Source: Metellina segmentata
Lineage: Eukaryota; Arthropoda; Arachnida; Araneae; Tetragnathidae
DNA: 64,000 bases
NCBI GenBank assembly: GCA_947359465.1
Contig: OX375872.1
Location: 142,928,171-142,992,170, forward strand
Reading direction: 5' to 3'
The notes beneath the pieces are model-generated. The model saw only the letters and a program-made list of their open reading frames with translations. It had not been told where the DNA came from and made no database searches. Position numbers and translations under genes: made by a program. Shown here piece after piece: positions 1 to 12,559 of the stretch (within the stretch, counting starts at the first letter, position 1; every line of letters starts with the position of its first letter).

Positions 1-252
1 CTAAGGTTTCCAAAGTAGTAACTTTTTATTTAGATAAACAAATATGAACTTATCAAAGTAAATTTTATGAGACAGAAATTGCAATTTCTATTTTTTATGG
101 TGTTCGAAAATTTTTAAGTGTGCTTGTTTGTTTTTGTGCTTTGTTTTGTAAGATTTATCACAGTTACATGGTTTTTTAAGTTACCCTTGCTTAGTTTTGT
201 ATGGCTTTTTTCATCAAAGTTATATAGCTTCGTGTGGCCGCAAAGGTTTCCA

Positions 253-292
<40 letters not shown>

Positions 293-2990
293 ACCTTTTA
301 ATAACAATAATAAATCTCCAGATTTATTAAAACAGACAAATCTTAATCTTACAAATTACCTCATGAGCTAGTGAAATTTGAGATACAAAAAGTTTCAGTG
401 TTGAGCAGGAAGCAAGTAGGGATTGACTCTTAAACATATGCTAGATACGATTGAAGTTGTAATTAGTATCTTTTTTGATGGATTGTAGGAAAAGTTTAAA
501 ATACGTTTGCTTGTTTTGAGTATTGGTTTTTAAGCTTCATCACGGTTACATGGCGCTTACTTGCTTCGGTATGTTTGGTTTTATCACTATTATATGACTT
601 TGTGTGGCCATTAAAAATTACACAATACAAACTTTTCAATCAGAAAAATAAAAATCTTCGTAATTATCAAAATGGTTTCTCTTGACAAACTACCTCATAG
701 CAACTGAAATTTGGGATTCAAAATGTTTCAGTGTTGAGCGGGATTGAGGTAGGGATTGACTCTTAAACGAAGGTTGGATGGTGAAATTCCTGTCTTTTGA
801 TGGGGAGTTGGAAAGTTTGAAGTGCGCTTGCTTGTTTTTCTGTCTTTTTTCATCACGGATATATGACTTTTGTGGTTGATAAAATTTCCAGGGAGAAAAC
901 TAATCTTACAAATAAATCGTTGGAATTATCAAAATGGTTTTCCCTACCAAATTGCTTCCATGAAGAGTGAAATTTGATTTGGAAAATTTGAGATTCAAAA
1001 TGTTGTAGCGTTGAGCAGTTAGAAGTTTGACTTTTATAAGCATGTTTGATGAGATGGAAGTTGCAGTTGCCATATTTTGATATAGAGTTGCAAAGTTTTG
1101 AAGCATGAGCAGGAAGCAGATAGTGCTTGCATGTTTCTTTATCTCTTATTTTTAAAGATTTATCACGGTTAAATGCTTTTGTGTGGCCGCTAAGAACTAC
1201 AGAATTCAAGTCTTTTATCAGAAAAAAATCTTCGAATTTTTTAAAGTAAATGTTGTAGAGAGAAATTGGCAATTCTATTTTTTATGGAGTGTTGTAAAGT
1301 TTTGAAGGGGGCTTGCTTTTTTTGTGAGTCGTGTTTTGTAGCGTTTATCACGATTACGTGGATTTCGTGTGCCCCCCCCCCCTTCCTCTAAGGTTCGCAG
1401 AATACATTAATTTTTTTTAATCAGAAAATCTTTGAACTTATCAAAGTGAATGTTGAATGAGATTGAAATCAAAATTTCTATTTTTGATGGAGTGAAGTTA
1501 AGTTTTGAGGTGCGCTTAACTGTTTTTATGTCTTTTCTGAATGGTTTATAACGGTTATATGGCTCTTATATTGCCGCTAAAGTTTACAGAATAAACTTTT
1601 TTCAGGAGAAGAAATCTCTAAAATTATTAAATAAATGTTAGATGATATACAAATTATAATTTCTATTTTGTTATGAAGTGCTAGGAAGTTGAAATGTGCT
1701 TGCTTGTTTTAGACTGTCTTGTTTTATCACGGGAAAATAGTTTTACGTTACCCCTTTAAGGTTTCCACAGTATAATTTTTAAAATTTGAAATATAAGTCT
1801 GAAAATAATAAAATGGTTTCTTGACAACTTACCTTCATAGCAAGTTAAATTTGCTTTGAAAAATTAATATACGTATTAAAAAATTTTTTTGGTTAAATTT
1901 GTAAAATAATTAGATAGATTGACTTATAAGTGCATGTTAGATTATAAAGAAATTGCAACTTCCGTTTTTGATAAAGTTTTGGAAGGTTTGGAATGGAGCT
2001 TGCCTGCTTTGATTGATGTGGTTTTTAACGGTTGCATAGCTTTGTGTGTTCGACAGGATTTCGAATGCGACTTTTCTTATAAGAAAAAGAATCTTCAAAA
2101 TTATCACAATAGTTTTCGATCAAATTGTTGCGGTCATGATCGAAATTTTGTCTGGAAAATTTGTTGAAATAAAACAATAATTTTACAAATTTCCGTTCTT
2201 TAACCGGATGAACAAATATGAATTATAAACGCATGCTCGATTGATTAATAGTTTCAAGTTCTCCTTTGGAAGTTTTTTAGTATTTGTTTGATTTTTTTAT
2301 GTTGTATATCCTTTTCAAGACACGCGTATGCTCAAGCCCGATTTGAAAAGTAAAACATTTTTATCATATGTGCTTAAATATTTTTAAAGGTTCTTTCTAA
2401 CAAATTGCTCAGATCGTGAGTAAAATATTTTATGAAAAAATCTATGAATACCCCCAAACATTTTAAAGAATTGGATTAGAATGTTCTATTTGCTTATAAG
2501 AAATAGTAAAGATATATTTACAAGCGCATGATGCAATACAAGGGATACAATTTTCAACTCTTACATATCTGTAAAGGTTCTTTCTAACAAATTGTTCAAA
2601 TCGTGAGTAAAATATTTTATAGAAAACTCAATAGAACCCCTAATGTTTTAAAGAATTGGATTATATTTTTCTCTTTGCTTATATGAAGTAAAAATGATCG
2701 ATTTACAAGCGTAGGTTAGATGAGATACAAATTTCAACACTCTTGTTGAAGCGTTGTTTTTTTTTCGAAGTATGATGGTTTGCGTTTTACAAAGTTTATC
2801 GTTTGTGTCAACTTTATGGACCCGTAACATTTCAGGATGGGGAAGTATCAAAATTATAGAAATAGTTCCTTGAATTGCCTAGATTAAGAGTGAAATAGGC
2901 TATGGAAAATTTGATATCTTGAATATTTTAAAAATAGTAAGGCGCATATATGCACTAGAAATCGACCAGAATATCGATTTTGTTATTACT
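1..2990. repeat. Degenerate satellite-like array
   Basis: The motif 'cgcttgcttgtttt', followed by 'tttatcac-gttacatgg', recurs in diverged form near 118, 506, 826, 1120, 1305, 1511, 1696 and 1997, so spacing varies from about 185 to 390 bp. From 2386 a clearer 187-bp unit follows: 'aaaggttctttctaacaaatt' starts at 2386 and again at 2573, with a third, weaker copy near 2846. No gene is visible; short ORFs here are by-products of the repeats. Confidence 0.7.
255..288. repeat. (CT)17 microsatellite
   Basis: Uninterrupted CT dinucleotides inside the degenerate array. Confidence 0.95.
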
Positions 2991-5074
2991 TTAAAATATT
3001 TCCCAGCTCTTACGTTTTCAAAAGATACCAAGACGTTGTAAGCATTCCGAATATTTTTCTACTTACATTTTCGTTAGGTACTGTACACACTTTTCCAAAA
3101 CTTAAACTCAATTTTCTGAAGAACTGAGTTTGTGCAATATGATGCTTGTTCAAACGGTGATATCGACAACGATCTGATCTATTATAATTAGTTTTCAAAC
3201 ATTGTAAAATATTTAAAATATAGTATATGTTTTGATTCTCAATAAGTTATTTGTTATGAAATTAATTTTTATTTGATTTTTTTTAATTTTAAAATTCCTG
3301 AAAAAATTTTGATTTTTTTTATGCTTTTTCGGAGAAAAAAAATTGAAGAAAAATGGAGTCCCTCTGGCTGCATGATTGAAGGTCAAAAAAGGAGAATAAT
3401 ATTAGATTGGATGGTTTTGATGGTTTTATGGCGTATGAGCCTTATTTGGCCAGTTTGGTATTAGAAAAACAATTTTCAAACAGTAATTGTCCTTCTGAAC
3501 GAATTAGAATTTGATATATCACTGTCAAAAAACATGCTAATTATAGTAGGTGTTCCAAATCTCTCCTACCCTATATATTTCTCTGTATCTCAACCTCCTG
3601 GATTGGGAAACCAAACTGGAATCTAAATTAATATCACTAGGAATTATTCTCCTTTGGTTTCCAGAGATAATATACTTTCTTTACTTATGTCAGTTTAAGT
3701 TTACTAGTAAAACTTAACTAAAAAAAGTTTCCCAAAAGAATTTTCAACATTGGGTTCCTAATATTTGCCTGTCTATTGTTCCTATATTACCACCCACCAG
3801 GTGAAATTAGGAGCTACTATTAAAAACTAGTTTCTAGTAGAGCATACATACCTACCTTTAGTATTTAATGTACTTTCAACTCATATAAATGAAATCATGG
3901 TTTGGAAACACTTACCTGGATATTCCCTGAATGTATTGGAAACAAAAAATACGTTAACCAGAGCCTCAATTACTATAGATTCAATAGTGTTGTTGATATA
4001 ACTGATAGGAAACTTGGCGGTGGCGCTAAGTGTGGTAAAACACTAGACCGTCATAGTAACTACATAAACTCATAGATTTCGCGCATAGTAATTTGCAAAC
4101 ACGAGTAGGCGATATTAAGCACAGGGGCGATACTTGGAAAACCTATCCTAATAACTAACATATGAAAGAAAAAACATAATCAAAACACAACCATGGAGAA
4201 GGAATTCTAAATACTTGTGATTATTAATGATTAGTTTAACCCAATGTTTTAACCCTGAAACAAATTTAAGCATAAACCAATCAACTTTTGTATTAAAAAA
4301 AAAAAAAAAAAAAAAAAGGAATTTTAAAATCAAAATTTAAAAAAAATCTCATGTTTTACTTTTTAAAGATGTACGTATACACTATAGTATTTCTTTTAAA
4401 ATTGTGACTTTAAAAATCCTTTTTTTTTACAATAGGTCAATGTTTGTACTAAAACTAATTTCAGTGTGAAAAACATTTAGATTAAGCTAATTATTAATTA
4501 TCTAATTTAGGTGTAACTAACTAATTAATATGTTATTTCAACAGTGATATCTCAAATTCTAATTTGTTCAAAAACACAGTTAATGTTGCAATTATTCTTT
4601 CTATTATCCTTCATGTTTTGAACATCCGTCAAGTTAGTAGTAAAAATTACTTTTTTGACAATTTTTAACCAAGAAAGTCTTAAAAATCAAGATTTTTTCA
4701 AGAGTTTCAGCATATAAAAATCGATAATAATCTTATAAGTGCATTCCGGATAAGATAGAATTTTCAGCATCCTTTACAAAATGCTGGACAATTTTATAGT
4801 GGCCACTTGTTTTATTTTATATTTCTCTAGGCAACACATTTGTACTGTGGTATAAAAAAGCTAAAAATTGAAACTTTTAGATTCTTTAAAATTTTTTTTT
4901 AATGGTTTTACAAATTGCTTGATTTTGTTTTTTTGGAGCTCTAGATAATCTGCCAAACGTGTGGTCCGTTTCACTAATAATAGATCCCAGTTGGTAAAAC
5001 ATAATCTCAGTGACAAATTTACCCTCTCACGTTTTTGCGAGATTTTAAGTGCACTCAATAAATCCAGACTAAAC
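2991..5074. other. AT-rich stretch without a recognisable gene
   Basis: No repeat unit or conserved protein is visible. There is a run of 23 A at 4295-4317 with no retroposed sequence recognisable beside it. A minus-strand CCAG|GTAAG near 3911-3919 matches a splice donor, but no coding exon precedes it. Confidence 0.6.
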
Positions 5075-6060
5075 GTGCAGATTTTATTCCGCTACTCAAA
5101 TGCTTTCTCATGATACCTACCAAGGTTACATCAACCCTCTGAGGGGGTCGTACGTATAATTCCACATTTCAATCTCCAGTATTCCCTGTAGAACTAATTT
5201 GGACTTTATTGGTAAATAGAATCTCTAAAATAGTCTTTCAACCATTAAATATGGTATTGAGTTATGTGTTAAGCATAAAAACTACTTTACTACTCAGAAA
5301 TCATGTAAGGATAAGAGTGTTGAAAATACAAATGTTAACCCTCTGAGACATTCACAAGCTTTACATCTCGACACTTTCAGTGTTCCCGGCATGACTTCTA
5401 ACCAATTTTCATATTTTCAGCAATATAAATTTTCCATGAGATTCTATTCTAAGAAAAGGAGCAGTAAAATCTTTCCAAAGGATTCTAATCTAAGAACCAA
5501 TCCAATCATTCGAAGAAATTCTATCCGAATGAAAGTATCAATTTTAACCTTATAAAGATTGAACGAATCCACAAATTCTTTAGAAAGAAAGGAGCTGTAA
5601 AATCTATCCATATGATTCTAATCTAAAAACAATAGAATCAATCAAAAATTTATATTCCAATTAAGTCCAATTTCAACTTTATAAAAGATTGAAAGAATCC
5701 GTAAATTCTTTGGAAAGAGATCTTGTTACTGAGTTATTAAGAATGTTGTGAGATATACACTACTCTATAATCTCGCAACGCTCAAGAGGCTAAAATGTAG
5801 TTTATCGCCGTTTTTGCGACATTTTGAATTAAATCTAATCAATATTGACCAATCAACGATTATATGATTCATAATTCATTATTTGAAATTTTTGTTGGCG
5901 ACGTTTTAAAAGCGTATTCGAAAAACAAACCAAATGTCGTCACTTTCGGAATACGGACAGGAAACACTGTATCGCTGCAGAAACGCTACCACCACCTACC
6001 TTTAACTTCACCAAAAATGCCTCATTCACGATTCCATTATGTATATACCTTGCCTATGAA
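5075..6060. repeat. Dispersed repeat D1, split by an insertion
   Basis: The left part (5075-5130, 'actcaaatgctttctcatgat') and right part (5798-6060, 'tagtttatcgccgttttt' onward) match in order the continuous copies at 24585-24725 and 25225-25560. Here they are separated by about 665 bp of PAL2 sequence. The function of D1 is unknown. Confidence 0.7.
5131..5797 (+). mobile_element. PAL2 element(s) nested in D1
   Basis: PAL2 family. The left edge reads AACCCTCTGAG at about 5133, and a second identical start lies at 5336, so two copies may be nested or fused. The interior holds degenerate units of about 40-45 bp (TCTTTCCAAAGGATTCTA, then TAAGGAAAGGAGCAATAGAA). The right edge reads CTCAAGAGGCTAA. 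The flanks fit a TTAA target when compared with the unoccupied D1 copy near 25278. Confidence 0.65.
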
Positions 6061-6162
6061 TTAACCCTCAAAGTGCCTTTGACGTAATAGCTCGTCTGTC
6101 AAGATATAGACAGTTTTTCTAATGACGAGCTATCTAGTCAAGAAGACAGTGATGTGGGTTAA
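6061..6162. mobile_element. PAL1 element, short 102-bp copy
   Basis: Family description: PAL1 copies run from TTAACCCTCCTGGTGGTTGT through palindromes of the type GACGAGATATCTCGTC, with AGATCT-centred linkers, to the inverted end ending GGGTTAA. This copy is nearly minimal: TTAACCCTC at 6061, two degenerate palindromes and GGGTTAA at 6156-6162. No ORF. TTAA at both ends plus a CCC start recalls piggyBac-type non-autonomous elements, which is an inference. Confidence 0.7.
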
Positions 6163-6340
6163 TACATGCAACCATTTTTTCTTTCATTTCATGAAAATAA
6201 GCGTTTGTTTTACTCCTACACATGACATCCTCTATGATGAAACAATATATGCGAACAGACAAGGCAATGCTGTTAATAAAAGTTATCTATTGATTTAATC
6301 ACTCATAATAAAGATCGAAAGGCTAAAACCCTTTTATATA

Positions 6341-6830
6341 GTACGGTCGCCAAAATTTGCAAAGTTGGCATCTCATTAGCAATGCTAATCTTTGGCATTG
6401 GATTGGCGACAAAAAATAGAAACAAATACAAAGTGTTTATCTTGTGTAGAAGATAGGGAATACATAATTATACCCAACCGATTACTTTTTAAATATTTTA
6501 AGCTTAAAATTAAAAAATAATCCTTAACTCTTTGTACTCGGTACGGTCGCCAAAGTTTATCAAGTTGGCATCTTGTTAATATTGCCAATCTTTACCATTT
6601 GACATTTTATTGGCGACCAAAATTAAAAATCCGCCAAGGTCGTACCATTTTCTAGAATTTAACACATTGAAAGACTTTGGGGAATAACATTATGTCAAAA
6701 TGTTGTGCCCAAATAAAACAAACCCAAAGTGTTTATCTTGCGTGCACAAACTCTGTGATACATAATTATACCCCACCGGTTATTTAAAAAATAATTTAAC
6801 CTTAAAATATTAAATGAAAGAATACACCCC
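6341..6830. repeat. Imperfect tandem duplication with inverted ends
   Basis: The string GGTACGGTCGCCAAA occurs near 6341 and 6540, and 'caaagtgtttatcttg' near 6433 and 6728. The second copy is longer. Within 6540-6647 GGTACG...TCGCCAA faces TTGGCGACC and GGTCGTACC, giving a small foldback of about 108 bp. Confidence 0.6.
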
Positions 6831-6831
6831 G

Positions 6832-7093
6832 TCAAGCTTCAAACTCGCACTGTGTTAGTCGGCAATGCAAGTGGTCGTGTAGTTTGCGGTAGCTTTGACA
6901 GATTGCAAGTTTCTGATCTTTTGAAAACGTATTTATTTCCTGAGCAAAGGGCTTTCCCAGTGACGCTTTAATTAAATAACGCAGAAGAGCATCCGAAATG
7001 AAAAATGATGGCGTTGAAACTAATTGGATCAAGTCGGGTCCTCGGTTTTGAATTTCGAATATTTCATTACCTACGATTTGTATGGCCTCGTTT
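6832..7093 (-). CDS. Candidate 3'-terminal coding exon, unrecognised
   Basis: An open frame of about 86 codons ends at TGA (6832-6834). It is preceded by TTCCTAG, a possible splice acceptor, at about 7094-7100. The product has balanced composition with D, E, Q, R, G and P, unlike the F/I/K/N-rich chance frames of this DNA. It includes the segments FFISDALLRYLIKASLGK and SKDQKLAICQSYRKLHDHL. I do not recognise the family, I see no upstream exon, and the polypyrimidine tract is poor. A chance ORF or a fragment of a mobile-element protein are alternatives. Confidence 0.3.
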
Positions 7094-7366
7094 CTAGGAA
7101 CCAAGTTTTTAAATGTTTGAAATTTACTTAGTTTGTGACTTCAAGGTTTGAGTGAAAACAAGATATCCGGGATGATTATAATTAATAAATGCTGTTCTGT
7201 TGAATAATTCATGGATTAATTGAAAATGAATAATTAACTGTTGTTTGGCGTTGTTAACTTGGGGAGTATATTTTATGCTAAATTAATATGGATTTAATTT
7301 CAGACTTAACTACTTAGAGCATTCGTATTCAATGTAATGTTTAATTGTTGTAAAAATTTTAATTTC

Positions 7367-8126
7367 TGATGCTGAAATATACGAGATTATAGTTGAGTTG
7401 AAAGACGTGTTAGCCTTCGAATAGTTAATACATGTATAAATTTAGTCTGCACATAATATAGTAATTAAAAGTGAATAAACAAGTAATTAAAACTATATTA
7501 CCATATAATTAAAATTAATAGTTTATGCCTAACTGAAACCATGCTACATTTTAAGAGAGAGAGAGAGAGAGGATGCAGCAAATCCACCAATGAATCTCCT
7601 AGCACTCCTTCGAAGTTTCAGGTCAATCTTCTACCCTTTTTAAGTCATTCATTCGCACTCTTTAGGTCATTCATTCACCATTTTAGGTCCTTTATTCACC
7701 CTTTCTATGTCTATTAACCATCCTTTTTATTTCATTCATTCCCACTTTCTAACTCATTCATTCACCTCTCTTAGATTATTCATTCACCTTTCTTAGATTA
7801 TTCATTCACCTTTCTTAGATTATTCATTAACCTATTTTACGTCAGTCCTTTACCCTTTTCAGGACATTTCTTTTAGGTAATGTATTAACCTTTTTTTTTG
7901 TGGTCATTTTTTCCCTTTTAGGTAATTTATTCATCCTTTTTAAGTCCTTCCTTCGCACATTTTAGATAAATCACTCACCCTTTTATGACACTAATTTACA
8001 CTGCTCATACAGCCTGCAAAGAGGGAACATTCAATCAACATTTGATTAAGTAATCATACTATATACTGTTGCTAACCCTCCTGGTACTTATCCTGACGAG
8101 GTCTCAACATTAGCAAAACTGACCAG
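7367..8126 (+). repeat. Segmental duplication, copy A
   Basis: Matches 11040-11757 in order and orientation. Shared landmarks are 'gaagacgtgttagccttcga', 'aactgaaaccatgctacatt', a degenerate array of units resembling TTAGGTCATTCATTCACCCT, and a PAL1 left end. An (AG)9 tract at 7554-7571 is present only in this copy. Similarity stops after GACCAG at 8126. Confidence 0.85.
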
Positions 8127-8288
8127 ATCTTAATGGACAAGATGTCTCATCAATAAAAAAAATTGACAAGATCTTGATGACGTCATCACAAAAAAATCAG
8201 CATTATCCTGATAGCGATATATCTTATTAACAAAATTACTCAAATCTTGATGGACGAGAAAACTCGTCGAAATCACTTGGAGGGTTAA
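8073..8288. mobile_element. PAL1 element
   Basis: Starts CTAACCCTCCTGG and ends CTTGGAGGGTTAAG. The inner palindromes are strongly decayed. Its first 54 bp are also the end of the segmental duplication. Confidence 0.75.
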
Positions 8289-8723
8289 GTATTAGTTACC
8301 CTACATTGCAGCATGTAATACCTCAACTCAAAGACCAAACTTTGATAGAGTCTCTTCAACTAGTCCTGCAGTATTAACTCAATAGAGTTGTAACAACAAT
8401 GAGCTGGGAAATCAAGCCACGTATCTGATTTTGCAATTATACCGCGATTTAACTCAATCACTTCTAGGAATGTTAATTGCATTGGGAAAGTCCTATTTTG
8501 GTCCCAGGATCTCATTTGTTCCTTCAAAACAGGTTCCGAACTTCCGGGAGCTATTTAGAAACTGGATTTCGGGATAGGTTTACTCTCGAAACAGTTGTGC
8601 TACTTATCCTATTGATTACTTTATGTTCTGAAACTGTTTCCATTGGTTGCTTTGGAAATACTGCGGCAGGTGATGAGTTGTTGTTTTGGGACATTTATAT
8701 CAACTTTCAACTCCTAATAGTTT
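8289..8723. other. Unassigned spacer
   Basis: Less AT-rich than its surroundings. It contains an open frame on the plus strand from about 8477 that runs into the next PAL1 copy, which argues against a real gene. Confidence 0.5.
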
Positions 8724-8940
8724 TTAATCCTCTTGATTGTTCCCTTGACGCGGTATCTCTCAATAGTAACGAAGCTGAAGAGATATTGATGAACGAGATA
8801 TGTCGTCATTAGAAAGACTGACTTGATATCTTCACCATAAAATAATTGGGAATATCTTGATGGCGAAATAACTCGTCTGTTATAAAGCTAGTTGGATCTT
8901 GATGGACGATATATCTCGTCGGAAGCATTTCGAGAGTTAA
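8724..8940. mobile_element. PAL1 element
   Basis: TTAATCCTCTTGATTG start, GACGCGGTATCTCTC and GACGATATATCTCGTC palindromes, and a CGAGAGTTAA end. Confidence 0.65.
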
Positions 8941-10212
8941 GATGCTATGACCTTTTTCGAGATTACTTTTGATATTTGAATTTCTATGTGGTTGTTTTTA
9001 TGTATACTTATTTAACACATTAGCTGCCGGTTACGTTATGATGCGTCGATAGTGACTCCCTCGGAGTAGAAATAGGTTTTTCCAAGAAACCGACTTACCT
9101 TAGCAATTATGATTGAAAAGTGCGCCAATACCAGATTAGATTGGCGAAAGCTCAGCCCAAAATTTACAATTTCATCATCTGTTATAGGATTATTAGATTG
9201 CATTTTTTTTTGGTGCGTGAAGGCCTTACAGAACTATCGTCTCTACAACAACAATATTTTTTTAATAGCTAATAAATCTATAAATTCGAAACCACATACC
9301 TTTACAACTAGCTTCTAACTTTTACTCTTCGCCAATACCACGCCAACACCTAACATATAATGTCAATTGAAGCGGATAATAAATGTTGAGCTGTAGCTCT
9401 TACTGCGCGAACGCGTGACTGGCTACTGAGACATCACACCACGCGCTGTCGCGTGATTGGCTATTTAGCGTTGCCGCCACATGACGCGCTGGCGCAAGAT
9501 CGGCAGCAAACGTTTTAATGACTTTGCGAGGAATAACGAATAAAAGTTGATTTGCAAATAAGATTAATTCGTTATTATGCAATTTACAAAAATCAAATAT
9601 TACTAATTTAGATTTTGCTATAATAATATTCATAAAACTATCATTATTAATTGACAGAAATGTATGCTAATCCCTGCGCACAATTGTGAAATGAAAGAAG
9701 CCTGGTTTGTTTGCTTACACTGAAAATCCCTCTCCAAATTAAACATTAATATAAAACATAAAGTTTGCATACATGCTTTTTATCTATTTAAACATATGCA
9801 TGTCTTTTTCAATTATAATTTAATAACCAGCCAGTGATACAGAACTTAGAAGAAAAGCATCCTTTCGAAGACCACACATTAATAGTAATCCCAATGGTAG
9901 TTTGAACAATGAATACGTAAATTTACAGTTCAGTGCTTTTACTTCATTCCCCCAAGGTGATTATTGAGCATTATTTACTTGCTTACGCAACTTTGTTATT
10001 TACTAAACCCAACTCCCTAATTTAAATTATCGTTGCCAATTTGATTTTTAAAAACTTGAATATTTAACTAAAAAATATTATTTCTTTCCGAAATTGGAGT
10101 CATTTGAATAATATTTCCGAAATAATGTTTCCCCACTAGGCTTTTATATGATATTTAGTCACACTTCGAACCAGATATCTTGGAGTGCTTAGCTATAAGT
10201 TAGTTCATTTAA
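8941..10212. other. AT-rich spacer with a CpG-rich pocket
   Basis: No gene is recognised. 9400-9510 is unusually rich in GC and CpG (gcgcg, acgcg, gcgctgtcgcg) and holds two inverted CCAAT-type boxes (gtgactggct, gtgattggct). That could be a small promoter or a repeat end. The stretch 9690-9740 resembles one arm of the hairpin at 45962-46050. Confidence 0.5.
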
Positions 10213-10690
10213 CCCTATGATGAGTTAGGATAATCCCACCTTGCAGCCTGCACTATTCCCTGTATGACTTCTAACAAGTTTTGATCTTCAGCAATAGTAA
10301 TTTTTCAAAGGAATCTATTCTAAGAAAATTAGCAATAGAATCGTTCCAAACTATTCAATTCAATGGAAATTAGCAAAAGTATCTTTCCAAGTGATTCTGT
10401 TCTTAATTAATGAGCAATAGAATCTTTCTAAAGGGTTGAATTAACAGAGAATGAGCAATTAAATCTTTCCAAATGCTTTTTTTCTAAGGTAACGAGTAAT
10501 ATAATCTTTCCAAAAACTCTTTTCTAAGGAAAGGAGTAATAGAATATTTTCTGTTTTCAAAGAATTTTATTAATGGGTATTTCTAAACGATTCTTTTGTA
10601 AAGAAACGAGCAATACAATATTTCCAAAAGATTCTATATGTATATTCTAAGGAAATGAGCAATATAATTTTACTAAAAATAGAAAGATCC
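10213..10690 (+). mobile_element. PAL2 element
   Basis: Begins AACCCTATGATGAG, then 'attccctgtatgacttctaac', the conserved PAL2 leader. About eight units resembling CTAAGGAAATGAGCAATAGAA plus TCTTTCCAAAAGATTC follow. The right end is not clear. Confidence 0.65.
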
Positions 10691-11039
10691 ATAGATTTTT
10701 GTGAAATATGTGGTTATTTTTAGTCATTGTGTTATAAGGAAGAACAACACTATAGTATAATTATAACAAAACATGCGAAACAAATAAACACAAAGAACCA
10801 AACAGCAGGGGTGCAATAGGCCAGAAAACGAAAATCGAAACAACTAACCGCGCTGAAGCTACAGACATAACAAGAAAATCAATATAATTTCTAAAACAAG
10901 AAGAAATTCAAAATAAAAACCAAAAGGAAATTATAAAAAATGAAAGTGTTTCTGAATCAGGGAGTCTTAAGGATGAAGTCTGACCCAGACAACACAAAAT
11001 TTTTCTACGTATATGAGCAGCAAAACGCTAAAACATTGA
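10691..11039. other. Unassigned AT-rich spacer
   Basis: Rich in AAAC and AAAAC strings; no gene or repeat unit recognised. Confidence 0.5.
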
Positions 11040-11757
11040 TGATGCTAAAATATACGAGATTACAGTTGATTTGGAAGACGTGTTAGCCTTCGAATAGTTA
11101 GTAAATGTATACTAAATCAACAAAAAATTAAAACTATGTAACCATATAAATAAAATTAATAGTCTATGCCTAACTGAAACCATGCTACATTTTAAGGATG
11201 CAGCAAAAAAACAATGAATCTCCTAGCACTCCTTCGAAGTTTTAGGTCATTCATTCCTCTACCCTTTTAAATTCATTCATTCGCACTCTTTAGGTCATTC
11301 ATTCACCATTTTATGTCCTTTATTCACCCTTTCTATGTTAATTAACCATCCTTTTTATTTCATTAATTCCCACTTTCTAACTCATTCATTGACCCTTCTT
11401 AGATTATTCATTCACCTATTTAACATCAGTCCTTTACCCTTTATAGGACATTTCCCCCTTTTAGGTCATTTATTCACCCCTTTTAGGTAATTTATTCACC
11501 CTTTTTAGGTCATGTTTTCACCTTTTTTGAGTCATTTATTCATCTTTTTTAAGTAATTTATTCCTCCTTTTTAGGTCCTTCCTTCGCACATTTTAGATAA
11601 TTCACTCACCCTTTTATGACACTCATTTACCCTACTCATACAGCCTGCATACAGGGAACATTCAAGCAACATTTGATTGAGTAATCATACTGTATACTGT
11701 TGCACACCCTCCTGGTACTTATCCTGACGAGGTCTCAACATTAGCAAAACTGACCAG
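11040..11757 (+). repeat. Segmental duplication, copy B
   Basis: Second copy of 7367-8126, 42 bp shorter and lacking the (AG)n tract. Similarity ends at GACCAG (11752-11757), where the long (AC)n tract follows at once. The truncated PAL1 left end occupies 11704-11757. Confidence 0.85.
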
Positions 11758-11764
11758 TGCAGAC

Positions 11765-12014
<250 letters not shown>

Positions 12015-12272
12015 ACGTTCTTCTCTACATATTCCTGATATATTTTTAATATATCTACTATTGTCAATATGTTGAAGGGTTTAATTTGTTTACTTATATG
12101 TGTGTCTAATCATTCATGCTTTCAATGTTGGTTTTTTTGCTCGTTTTTTTCTATCCATTTTTTTATTGAAGATATGAGATTGATGCCGAATATATGAGCA
12201 CATCAACTCTCTAGAGATTCAATGGGGCTGTATCAAAGACATGTTAACAAACCTTATGTTATGTAGCTTATG

Positions 12273-12413
12273 TTAACAGGCATCAGATAGTGATGGCTGA
12301 GAAATTACATCATTAGAAAAAAAACGACCAAATATTGATCTCATTTTTATAAAAAATCAGATCAATGGGCAATATATTGACGAGGTATCACGTCGAAACC
12401 GCTTGCAGGGTAA
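12273..12413. mobile_element. PAL1 element, decayed
   Basis: TTAACAGGCATCAG start. It has a GAGGTATCACGTC palindrome remnant and a CGCTTGCAGGGTAAA end. The spacer 12014-12272 before it shows nothing recognisable. Confidence 0.5.
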
Positions 12414-12559
12414 ATACTCGTTATCAAATTTGCCATGGATCAAACAGACCTCAAATAATCAAGGTTCTACTATGCGATGGTCGTTTGACAAGTATGGTAG
12501 AAAAGCAAGGTATAAACACCGGTTTTCGGAAAACATCTATTTTTTCTCCTCAATACAGT

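Noticed and set aside
3911..3919. Perfect splice-donor match (CCAG|GTAAG) on the minus strand
   Set aside because: Only an 11-bp stretch lies between it and the next acceptor-like AG. There is no coding frame.
4295..4317. Poly-A run as the tail of a retroposed gene
   Set aside because: No target repeat, processed gene or LINE sequence is recognisable next to it.
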